From CAZSLO01 sp964608025 (GTDB lineage: Bacteria; Chloroflexota; Dehalococcoidia; Lucifugimonadales; CAJWER01): DNA of 64,000 bases. The position numbers and the translations under genes were made by a program. Positions within the stretch are counted from its first letter, which is position 1, and every line of letters starts with the position of its first letter. Under the pieces are notes generated by a model that was not told the DNA's origin, made no database searches, and was given only the letters and a program-made list of their open reading frames with translations. Positions 9,076-16,577 of the stretch are shown here, piece by piece. The stretch is from the NCBI GenBank assembly GCA_964608025.1, contig CAZSLO010000006.1, forward strand, positions 164,550 through 228,549, written 5' to 3'.

Positions 9076-10056
9076 ATGGGATTCAATCTCCTGATTTTCC
9101 CAACAGAAGGTCCGGGCCAGCCCCGTGTGCACGAGACCAACGATTGGCATAGTAGATTAGAGCAAATCATACCCGACATAACTATTAGTGTTGCTGACTC
9201 GATGGGCGAGGCGTTGGAATTAATAGGCGAGGCTGACGCGGCTTATGGAAATATAAACCCCGAACTTTTCTCAAAGGCAGAGAAGCTCAGGTGGGTGGCC
9301 TGCCCTCAAGCAGGCCCTCCAGCGGGTTATTACCACCAGTCCCTTATCAACAGTGATGTAATCGTCACGAACGTTCGTGGTATCTACAATGACTACATTA
9401 GTTCCCACATTCTCGCACTGTTACTAGCATTCGCAAAAGCCCTCCCAACCTACTACCAAGCACAACAGAAACAGGAATGGATACCAGACCAAGGACACGT
9501 TTATCTACCTGACTCCACTATCTTGATAACAGGCGTTGGGGGAATTGGGTCGGAAACTGCCAGGCTATGTGGAGAACTAGGCATGACTGTCCTAGGAATG
9601 GATGTCCGAGTCAAGGAACCCCCAAAAGGAGTTTCCTCGTTACATGGACCGCGAGATCTGCACAAGTTACTTCCAATGGCAAATTTCATCGTATCAACAT
9701 TGCCGGAAACACCAGACACACAGGGAATGTTCGGCTCCAAAGAGTTCGGCCTGATGAAATCTTCAGCATACTTCATCAACATCGGTCGAGGTGCAACGGT
9801 AAAATTGGACGCCTTAAATCATGCCCTCAGGTCCGGCGAGATAGCGGGTGCTGCACTTGATGTGTTCGAAATTGAACCCCTCCCGGTAGGACACCCACTG
9901 TGGACCGCACCAAATATGCTTATCACGCCACACGTCGCAGCAGCTTCCGGAATTAACTTGGACGATCGGCGTACCGAACTCTTCTTAGATAACTGTCTCC
10001 GGTTCAACGAAGGGAGAAGCCTCAGAAACGTGGTCGACAAATCAAATTGGTTTTAG
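9076..10056 (+). CDS. D-2-hydroxyacid dehydrogenase family protein
   Basis: 326 residues from an ATG preceded by GGAG at 5-nt spacing; an in-frame start 105 nt upstream lacks this and adds residues unlike the family. NAD-binding motif GVGGIG near residue 155, catalytic Arg in NIGRGA, Glu in FEIEPLP and His in TPHVAA. It resembles glyoxylate/hydroxypyruvate-type reductases but the substrate is not determinable. The 195 nt between it and the divergent glycosidase-like gene should hold promoters for both. Confidence 0.88.
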   Translation: MGFNLLIFPTEGPGQPRVHETNDWHSRLEQIIPDITISVADSMGEALELIGEADAAYGNINPELFSKAEKLRWVACPQAGPPAGYYHQSLINSDVIVTNVRGIYNDYISSHILALLLAFAKALPTYYQAQQKQEWIPDQGHVYLPDSTILITGVGGIGSETARLCGELGMTVLGMDVRVKEPPKGVSSLHGPRDLHKLLPMANFIVSTLPETPDTQGMFGSKEFGLMKSSAYFINIGRGATVKLDALNHALRSGEIAGAALDVFEIEPLPVGHPLWTAPNMLITPHVAAASGINLDDRRTELFLDNCLRFNEGRSLRNVVDKSNWF

Positions 10057-10063
10057 TGTGAAG

Positions 10064-10135
10064 CGCCCCCGGCGGGACTCGAACCCGCGCACCCGGCTCC
10101 GGAGGCCGGTGCTCTATCCGCTGAGCTACAGGGGC
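10064..10135 (-). tRNA. tRNA-Arg (anticodon CCG)
   Basis: Read on the minus strand, a complete cloverleaf: acceptor GCCCCTG pairs with CGGGGGC, D stem GCTC/GAGC, anticodon stem CCGGC/GCCGG around loop CTCCGGA (anticodon CCG, decodes CGG), T stem GCGGG/CCCGC with loop TTCGAGT. Discriminator base G. CCA is not encoded. It lies between two plus-strand genes, in the opposite orientation. Confidence 0.96.
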
Positions 10136-10197
10136 AACAAAACCAGAATATCCTACATAACCCCTACCGTCCATCATGACGGGAAAGGCTGGTTTAC

Positions 10198-11199
10198 ATG
10201 ATCGGGTACATCGTCAGACGAGTGATAATGGCCGTATTCACAGTCTGGACAATAACTATACTAGCTTTTTTTATCATCCAGTTACCGGAAGGCGATACTG
10301 TCACTAAGTACTTAGATGATCTTATGACCAGAGGGGATCCAGTCTCCATGGAGATTGTCGACAATCTCAGGGAATACTTCGGTCTCAACCAACCAATGCA
10401 TGTCCGTTATTACAAATGGGTCACCAACATGCTCCAAGGCGACTTGGGATTTTCGTACCGATACTTCTGTGGAGGAGCAAGGGAAAAGCTCGTCAAGGAG
10501 TTGATTGGAGAACGTATCCAGATGACCGTTGTTCTAACTGGATTCACTATACTCGTGACATGGACATTTGCAATACCAGTAGGAATTTACTCGGCCGTAC
10601 GCCAACACTCGGTCGGGGATTATTTTTTCACATTCATCGGTTTTAGCGGTCTAGCGGTACCAGACTTTTTACTAGGCTTGGTATTGATGTATATGGCATT
10701 CGCATACTTCAATCAAAGCGTCGGTGGATTAAATTCCGCCGATTATATAAATGAACCGTGGAATCTGGACCGAATCCTAGACCTACTCAATCATCTTTGG
10801 ATCCCGGCAATTGTACTCGGCACCTCCGGCACCGCAAGCCTGATTAGAATCATGCGCAATAATCTGTTAGACGAACTCAGCAGGCCCTATGTTGTGACAG
10901 CAAGCGCAAAAGGAATGACTCCTTGGAAACTCATCCTCAAATACCCGGTCCGTGTGGCAATAAATCCTTTGGTGAGTACAGTAGGCTATCTGTTACCAAC
11001 ACTAGTTAGCGGAAGCGTTATAGTGTCTGTAGTTTTAAGCCTGCCAACCCTTGGGCCTGTCTTGCTGAATTCCATGATCCAGCAAGACGTTTATACTGCA
11101 GGGTTTATAGTTCTAATGTTGGGGATTCTCACGATCATAGGCACACTACTATCCGACCTACTCCTGGCTGTCGTCGATCCTAGGATCAAATACACATGA
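10198..11199 (+). CDS. ABC transporter permease, DppB/OppB family (solitary)
   Basis: 333 residues with six predicted membrane spans, starting MIGYIVRRVIM as in peptide/nickel-type inner-membrane permeases. The EAA-type cytoplasmic loop that contacts the ATPase is present near residue 235 (TASAKGMTPWKLILKYPVR). The protein would import peptides, opines or other small solutes with a DppC partner, two ATPases and a binding protein, but none of these is in the window. A close paralogue at 33770-34774 is equally isolated. The stop is followed by 216 nt leading to the collagen-like gene. Confidence 0.9.
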   Translation: MIGYIVRRVIMAVFTVWTITILAFFIIQLPEGDTVTKYLDDLMTRGDPVSMEIVDNLREYFGLNQPMHVRYYKWVTNMLQGDLGFSYRYFCGGAREKLVKELIGERIQMTVVLTGFTILVTWTFAIPVGIYSAVRQHSVGDYFFTFIGFSGLAVPDFLLGLVLMYMAFAYFNQSVGGLNSADYINEPWNLDRILDLLNHLWIPAIVLGTSGTASLIRIMRNNLLDELSRPYVVTASAKGMTPWKLILKYPVRVAINPLVSTVGYLLPTLVSGSVIVSVVLSLPTLGPVLLNSMIQQDVYTAGFIVLMLGILTIIGTLLSDLLLAVVDPRIKYT

Positions 11200-11281
11200 C
11201 ATCCCGATAATATTTGGGATTACTGACCTTATATTGAAATTATATTTGTAAATATACCTAGAGGTAGGTCTGAACGGGGAC

Positions 11282-11311
11282 TTGACAACCAGAATGTAGC
11301 CACCATATGAT
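11282..11311 (+). promoter_or_regulatory. Sigma-70-type promoter of the collagen-like lipoprotein gene
   Basis: Perfect -35 TTGACA at 11282-11287 and -10 TATGAT (5 of 6) at 11306-11311, separated by 18 nt. The predicted start near 11318 gives a leader of about 98 nt before the ATG at 11416. Confidence 0.7.
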
Positions 11312-11361
11312 AGGGCTGCTTTACGAGCTGATATGTTGGCTTGTAAAAATACTAGTGTTAA

Positions 11362-11384
11362 GGACCTACAAAATTACTAGGTCC
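11362..11384 (+). other. 5' UTR stem-loop
   Basis: GGACCTA (11362-11368) pairs perfectly with TAGGTCC (11378-11384) around a 9-nt loop, 31 nt before the ATG at 11416 and inside the leader predicted from the upstream promoter. It could protect the mRNA or modulate initiation. It is not a terminator because no U-tract follows. Confidence 0.45.
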
Positions 11385-11415
11385 ATAAATAATGAGTTCT
11401 TCAGAGAGGGGTCTC

Positions 11416-12360
11416 ATGAGGAAAAGCCGAATTTCAAGTAGTTTTTTGCTTTCGATCGTAGCGGGATTAACTTCAATCCTTCTCCTTGCAGCCTGTACTG
11501 GTCCTGCAGGGACTTCGGGAGAACCTGGACTTCCTGGGCTTCCAGGTAACCCAGGCAACCCTGGTCCTAGCGGTCCACAAGGTATCCAAGGTAACCCAGG
11601 AGAGCCTGGTCTACCAGGTAACCCAGGTCTACCAGGACCAAAGGGTGATACAGGAGCCGCAGGTACTCCAGGTGTTTCACCTGAAGCAAACGTTGCTATA
11701 AGCTCCGCAAATGTTTACCTCAACGATGAAGTTTGGGTTTCTGGATCAGGATTCCGGCAGTTTGAGCCTGTGATCCTATACTTTGACCTGGGAGGCGGTA
11801 AAGAGCCAAATCTTGGTTTCGTAGATGCCAACCGGGGTGGAGCATTCAAGACACGCATCAAGAGTCTCATTGCTCTCAAGGGAGTTTCAAAGCACTCCGG
11901 CCTGCTAGTAGAAGAGGCAATTGTGACCTTGAAGGCTGATGGTGCAGACGGAAGTGCGGCCAGCACACCTGTACACGTTCATGGAGCCGAAAGGCCCGTT
12001 CCAGTAGTGGGTCCTGAGCCTGGTGTAGCGCCAAGCCTCATCGCGGGCGCAATAGCTCAAGGTGGACAGCTTGACGTTTGGGCAGGCGGATTCAATCCCC
12101 ACGAAAGAGTAACTCTTACCGTGGTAACCGGTGTTGGCGAAGGTATCCGTGGAGGCAAAGTAGTTCCTGGTGCTGGTGATCCCAAGAGGAAGCCAATCGG
12201 TCAAGCTCAAGCCAACGACAAGGGTGTAGCCTTAGTAGACTTGAAAATCCAGTGCGCTGAGAGTGGCTGTGCTCTGGACCCAGGAGCATATACTCTTGAA
12301 GCATATGGTTCTGAAGGATCAGTAGCAACTACCATTCTTGTAGTGACTGAACCTAAGTAG
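11416..12360 (+). CDS. Collagen-like repeat surface lipoprotein
   Basis: 314 residues from the ATG at 11416, chosen because AGAGGGG lies just upstream; an in-frame ATG 24 nt earlier is weaker. Residues 1-27 form a lipoprotein signal with lipobox LLAAC (Cys27). Two residues after the lipidated Cys begins an uninterrupted collagen run of 20 Gly-X-Y triplets (residues 29-88), rich in GNP and GLP. The remaining 225 residues look like two beta-sandwich modules (VYLNDEVWVSGSGF; LDVWAGGFNPHERVTL). The product should be anchored outside the membrane with a rigid triple-helical stalk. It has its own promoter and terminator and is therefore monocistronic. Function unknown; adhesion or surface structure is inferred. 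Confidence 0.85.
   Translation: MRKSRISSSFLLSIVAGLTSILLLAACTGPAGTSGEPGLPGLPGNPGNPGPSGPQGIQGNPGEPGLPGNPGLPGPKGDTGAAGTPGVSPEANVAISSANVYLNDEVWVSGSGFRQFEPVILYFDLGGGKEPNLGFVDANRGGAFKTRIKSLIALKGVSKHSGLLVEEAIVTLKADGADGSAASTPVHVHGAERPVPVVGPEPGVAPSLIAGAIAQGGQLDVWAGGFNPHERVTLTVVTGVGEGIRGGKVVPGAGDPKRKPIGQAQANDKGVALVDLKIQCAESGCALDPGAYTLEAYGSEGSVATTILVVTEPK
11500..11679 (+). repeat. Collagen-type Gly-X-Y coding repeat (20 triplets)
   Basis: Sixty codons that repeat Gly-X-Y without a break. X and Y favour Pro, Asn, Leu and Glu (GEP, GLP, GNP, GPK). Codon choice varies between units, so this is protein-level repetition and not a recent DNA duplication. Confidence 0.9.
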
Positions 12361-12380
12361 TACTGAAAATTTAGATATGT

Positions 12381-12414
12381 AAAAAGGGCCCCGCCACTTG
12401 GCGGGGCCCTTTTT
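12381..12414 (+). terminator. Intrinsic terminator after the collagen-like gene
   Basis: A perfect 15-bp stem (12381-12395 with 12400-12414) with a 4-nt loop ACTT. It is GC-rich in the middle and A-tract/T-tract flanked, so it can terminate on both strands. It lies 21 nt after the lipoprotein stop. Confidence 0.93.
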
Positions 12415-12513
12415 AGTTTGGTAACCATTGATAGTCCTATTCAAAAATCGACTAGACTACACTTCAACACTGCAGTTTTTATATAATTGTATCCATAGAT
12501 ATTGGTGATACGA

Positions 12514-13872
12514 ATGACACCTATTGAACCAGAAACCAATCATGGAAAGACAATCCGGGAACTAGGCGACGGCCTGATCCTCAGACATGGCATGCCCAAA
12601 GACAAGGAACAACTCGCGGAATTTAACTCTTCTGTTAACAGCACCTCGTCATATCCAGACAAGTCGATATACCACTGGACTTTAGACATGATGAGTGGAG
12701 ATCTACCTAACATTGGGCCTTCTGACTTCACAATAGTCGAAGATCAGAATACCGGACGTATCGTATCTACTCTCAACTTGATATCTCAAACATGGCAATA
12801 CGCCGGTATAAAATTAGGAGCAGGTCGTATTGAACTAGTAGGCACCCATCCTGACTACAGGAGAAAAGGATTGGTCCGCGCCCAAATGGAGGTAGCACAC
12901 CAATGGAGTGCCCAACGTGGCGAACACATTATGGGTATCACTGGAATACCTTGGTACTATAGGCAATTCGGGTACGAGATGGCCTTGGATCACCTAGGAG
13001 GACGGGCAGGATATCCTCTAAATGTGCCGACATTACCAGAAAATGTAAAAGAAGAATATTCGATCAGGCCTGCTAACTCCGAAGACATACCTTTCTTAAC
13101 CAAAACTTACCAAGCCGCAACACAACGCTATCTTGTCTCATGTGTAAGAGACGAATCCATATGGCACTATGAGCTCTACTCACGTAGCAAAAATTCCCCA
13201 CATCGGTACGAAATCAGAGTCATCGAATCAACTAGACAACAACCGGTTGGATTACTAGTACATTCAGAACCAACCCAAGACGGATCTATATCGATGCAGG
13301 TGTACGAGCTAGTTCGCGGCGAATCATGGTTAGCAGTAACCCCCGCAGTGATTCGTTACCTCAAGGCTTACGTAGATGCAACCATTGACAGTCATATGAC
13401 TTCATTTCAATTTGATCTCGGTAGATTACATCCCGCGTTTCAAGTGGCAAAAACGTGGCTCCCTTCAAAAAACTCCCCCTATTCGTGGTATATGCGTGTC
13501 CCGAATATACCCGACTTTATTTCTCATATCGGCCCAGTCTTAGAACATCGTCTTGAAGATTCGGTTGCAGCCGGATATACAGGTGACCTAAAACTTAACT
13601 TCGTAGGCAATGGACTCAAGCTAACCTTCATAGGCGGACGACTAGCGTCTTCAGAAAGCTGGAAGCCCACTCAACTTGATAGCCGACTTGGGGCTATAGA
13701 ACGGGATGCTCTATTTCCATCACTAACCTTCTTACAGCTATTGTTTGGATTTAGGAATCTAGCCGAATTAGAATATGCCTATCCTGACCTAAGGATAAGT
13801 TCTGACAAGTCCCGGGAAATACTCAATGCTCTTTTCCCAAAGCAAGTATCCCGGGTTTGGGGAATTGAGTAG
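12514..13872 (+). CDS. GNAT family N-acetyltransferase (Eis-like, multidomain)
   Basis: 452 residues. The N-terminal GNAT domain shows the acetyl-CoA site THPDYRRKGLVRAQM near residue 115 and the following IPWYYRQFGYEMALD, a pattern typical of Eis-type acetyltransferases. A second, degenerate GNAT-like region and a C-terminal sterol-carrier-like domain would fit the overall length of about 400-450. ATG 12514 is preferred over the in-frame TTG at 12502 because GGTGA lies 5 nt before it. The acceptor substrate is unknown. The next gene starts 4 nt after the stop, suggesting co-transcription. Confidence 0.75.
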   Translation: MTPIEPETNHGKTIRELGDGLILRHGMPKDKEQLAEFNSSVNSTSSYPDKSIYHWTLDMMSGDLPNIGPSDFTIVEDQNTGRIVSTLNLISQTWQYAGIKLGAGRIELVGTHPDYRRKGLVRAQMEVAHQWSAQRGEHIMGITGIPWYYRQFGYEMALDHLGGRAGYPLNVPTLPENVKEEYSIRPANSEDIPFLTKTYQAATQRYLVSCVRDESIWHYELYSRSKNSPHRYEIRVIESTRQQPVGLLVHSEPTQDGSISMQVYELVRGESWLAVTPAVIRYLKAYVDATIDSHMTSFQFDLGRLHPAFQVAKTWLPSKNSPYSWYMRVPNIPDFISHIGPVLEHRLEDSVAAGYTGDLKLNFVGNGLKLTFIGGRLASSESWKPTQLDSRLGAIERDALFPSLTFLQLLFGFRNLAELEYAYPDLRISSDKSREILNALFPKQVSRVWGIE

Positions 13873-13876
13873 TGAG

Positions 13877-14401
13877 ATGTTCTGGATTCTCTATTTAACA
13901 ATTCTGGGTGCGCTAACCATCATAGTACTTACTGTGTTAAGCAAACGGTTACCACGTGACCACAATGTGACACGCATATCGTACTTCAATCGATCACCGG
14001 CAGAAATTTGGAGGACGATTTCCGACTTCTCATCGCAAGTAGAATGGCGCCGCGACCTCGAATCAGCAGAGCGCCTTCCCCCAAGGTCTGGCCGGGAATT
14101 ATGGATAGAAACTGACAAGCGTGGCCAACGGTTGGTACTGGAAACAATTGAGACGATACCTCATCGTCGCCTAGTTCGAAGAGTCGCTGATAATAATCCG
14201 GAATTTAGTAAAACCTGGGCCATCGATATAAGAGAGGTTGGCGAAGTAACTGCATTTTCGATTACGGAATCAGGCCAGATCAACAATCCATTTTTCAGGT
14301 TCTTATCGAAATTCATAATCGGACAGAAAACGACTACTGATAGATACTTGATTGCACTTGGCAACAAACTCGGTGTCGATGTGACAATAACTGATGGGTG
14401 A
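13877..14401 (+). CDS. Membrane-anchored SRPBCC (START-like) family protein
   Basis: 174 residues from the ATG at 13877, four nt after the preceding stop. An upstream in-frame start would overlap the GNAT gene by 47 nt and is less likely. The first 22 residues are one hydrophobic helix (FWILYLTILGALTIIVLTVL). The rest begins SYFNRSPAEIWRTISDFSSQVEWR, the typical opening of SRPBCC/polyketide-cyclase-like lipid-binding folds. It probably binds a hydrophobic ligand at the membrane; no catalytic role can be inferred. Confidence 0.7.
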   Translation: MFWILYLTILGALTIIVLTVLSKRLPRDHNVTRISYFNRSPAEIWRTISDFSSQVEWRRDLESAERLPPRSGRELWIETDKRGQRLVLETIETIPHRRLVRRVADNNPEFSKTWAIDIREVGEVTAFSITESGQINNPFFRFLSKFIIGQKTTTDRYLIALGNKLGVDVTITDG

Positions 14402-14518
14402 GTCAAATTATCCGTTCATCAAGCCAACAACATATGTCCTGAACTCAACAATGTATAAATCTTACTCCTTACAATCATTTTTCCATTACAATTAGACTAC
14501 ATATAGGAGGCTAGGCTG

Positions 14519-15496
14519 ATGGGCGCACCTAACGGCCCGAAAAATTTAGTAGATTTCATGAAATCGGCTTGGGCCGAATCCGGAGATCTGGAGGGACTTG
14601 GCTCGGTTATCACGGCAATTGCCAACGGTGCAAAGAAAGTACATGAGCAAGTCCAAAGAGCAGCCATTGGCGGAGCTTTGGGAACTACTGGTGAAACCAA
14701 TGTGCACGGTGAGATGGTACAACACCTTGACTCAGCAGGATCAGATATATTCGTGGAAATACTTCGGAAAAGTGGTAATATCGCCGCTATCGGTAGTGAA
14801 GAGATCGAAGGAGTCGAAGTAGTCGGTTCTGGAAAGACTAATCGGTATGTCGTTCAAATGGATCCAGTCGACGGATCGTCCAACATTGATGTCGCAGTCA
14901 CGATTGGGTCAATATTTGGAATATGGCATCGAGATCCAGGAGAAGCAGTAAAAGAGTCTCTTCTACTAAAACCCGGCAATGAGCAAGTGGCAGCAGCTTA
15001 TGTAGTATATGGATCAAGTACGATACTGGTTACAGCAACACCAAGTGATGTTAACGGCTTCACACTTGACTCAATCACAGGCGAATTTGTACTAACCCAC
15101 CCTTCTATAGTAATTCCAGACAAATGCGAATATTACAGTACCAACGAAGGAAACTATAAAAAACTAGACTCGGCTACACAAAAAGCGATTTCGAGACTTC
15201 GCGAGAATCATTCGCTGAGATACGTTGGATCCCTAGTAGCAGACTTTCACCGCAACCTCCTCAAGGGGGGCATTTTCTTATATCCTGGCGAAGTAAATAG
15301 TCCAGAAGGCAAGCTACGCCTGATGTATGAGGCAAATCCACTAGGCTACATTGCTGAACAGGCCGGGGGCGCAGCTTTTTCGTCCAAAGAACGAATCCTG
15401 GATATCCAACCAACTGCACGGCATCAGCGAATTCCGTTAATACTAGGCAACAAGCAACAAGTCGAAGAGACGATCTCAACTATCAAACGCAACTGA
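14519..15496 (+). CDS. fbp: Class I fructose-1,6-bisphosphatase
   Basis: 325 residues, the usual FBPase I length. The metal and phosphate site DPVDGSSNID lies near residue 118, and EEIEGVEV precedes it as the second metal-binding strand. GGIFLYPGE and the C-terminal EANPLGYIAEQAGGAA match the substrate-binding region. It hydrolyses fructose 1,6-bisphosphate to fructose 6-phosphate in gluconeogenesis. ATG with AGGAGG at 8 nt. The class I aldolase gene follows after 28 nt, giving a gluconeogenic pair. Confidence 0.95.
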   Translation: MGAPNGPKNLVDFMKSAWAESGDLEGLGSVITAIANGAKKVHEQVQRAAIGGALGTTGETNVHGEMVQHLDSAGSDIFVEILRKSGNIAAIGSEEIEGVEVVGSGKTNRYVVQMDPVDGSSNIDVAVTIGSIFGIWHRDPGEAVKESLLLKPGNEQVAAAYVVYGSSTILVTATPSDVNGFTLDSITGEFVLTHPSIVIPDKCEYYSTNEGNYKKLDSATQKAISRLRENHSLRYVGSLVADFHRNLLKGGIFLYPGEVNSPEGKLRLMYEANPLGYIAEQAGGAAFSSKERILDIQPTARHQRIPLILGNKQQVEETISTIKRN

Positions 15497-15524
15497 CCCG
15501 TTAGCCAATACAAGGAGAATTAAT

Positions 15525-16562
15525 GTGGACATTCAAATACTCCAAGATACTGCTCAGGCCATGGTCGAGCCAGGTAAGGGAATACTAGCAGCCGATGAGA
15601 GTTCAGGCACTATCAAGAAAAGATTCGACAGCATAGGCGTCGAATCTACAGAGCAGAACCGGCGAGACTACCGGGAGATGCTCTTTCGAACGCAAGATGT
15701 GGGAAAGTATATTAGTGGAGTAATCCTATACGATGAGACATTACGGCAAGACGGAGAAGATGGTACACCACTCGTAGAAGTCATTCGCACACAAGGTATG
15801 ATCCCTGGAATCAAGGTAGATAAAAGTGGTCACCAGTTAGCTGGAGCAACGGGTGAACAAGTCACCGAAGGTCTAGATGGCCTACGAGAAAGACTGGAAG
15901 AATACGCCAAATTGGGCGCACGATTCACAAAATGGCGTGGCATCTATGCAATTGGAGAAGGAATCCCAAGCCGGTACTGTTCGGAAGCCAATGCCCATGG
16001 CCTCGCACGATTCGCTGCACTAAGCCAAGAGGCTAATCTCGTCCCTATGGTAGAACCAGAGGTATTGATGGATGGAGATCATGACATAGATACCTGCTTT
16101 GAGATAACTGAGTCGGTATTAAGGGAAATGTATTACCAACTCGGCACCCACAGGGTAGTCCTAGAAGGAACTATACTCAAAACGAACATGATCCTCTCGG
16201 GAAAGGAAGCAGCCAACCGAGCCAGACCAGAAGAAGTAGCAAAAAAAACAGTGGATTGCTTAAAACGTACCGTCCCTTCTTCCGTACCGGGTATAGCCTT
16301 CCTGTCTGGAGGCCAAGGAGATGAAGAGTCTACAGTGAATCTTGACGCCATCAATCGGTACGCCAGAAATATTGGAGTTCCATGGGAATTGAGCTTTTCT
16401 TACGGCCGTGGCCTCCAGGCTGCACCACTTGGGGCATGGGCCGGAGATATGACAAATAAGGAGGGTGTTCAGCAAGCATTCCACCACAGGGCATACGTGA
16501 CTGCCGCCGCTCGACGAGGTGCCTACGAACCCACTATGGAGAATAAAGCGGCGACTATATAG
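15525..16562 (+). CDS. Class I fructose-bisphosphate aldolase
   Basis: 345 residues of the eukaryote-like class I aldolase family. The Schiff-base lysine is Lys219 in EGTILKTNM. The N-terminal GKGILAADESSGTIKKRF and the phosphate-binding FLSGGQGDEE are diagnostic. It cleaves or forms fructose 1,6-bisphosphate without metal. The start is GTG with AAGGAG seven nt upstream; an ATG two nt earlier is in another frame. With fbp it forms a two-step gluconeogenic unit, and the mutase gene follows after 15 nt. Confidence 0.94.
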   Translation: MDIQILQDTAQAMVEPGKGILAADESSGTIKKRFDSIGVESTEQNRRDYREMLFRTQDVGKYISGVILYDETLRQDGEDGTPLVEVIRTQGMIPGIKVDKSGHQLAGATGEQVTEGLDGLRERLEEYAKLGARFTKWRGIYAIGEGIPSRYCSEANAHGLARFAALSQEANLVPMVEPEVLMDGDHDIDTCFEITESVLREMYYQLGTHRVVLEGTILKTNMILSGKEAANRARPEEVAKKTVDCLKRTVPSSVPGIAFLSGGQGDEESTVNLDAINRYARNIGVPWELSFSYGRGLQAAPLGAWAGDMTNKEGVQQAFHHRAYVTAAARRGAYEPTMENKAATI

Positions 16563-16577
16563 CCGCGAACACCGTAA

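Noticed and set aside
11358..11701. Long open frames on both strands over the collagen repeat
   Set aside because: They are shadows produced by the regular Gly-Pro codon pattern; only the lipoprotein frame has a signal peptide, promoter and ribosome-binding site.
12502..12513. TTG at 12502 as the start of the Eis-like acetyltransferase
   Set aside because: No ribosome-binding site precedes it, whereas ATG 12514 has GGTGA at 5 nt.
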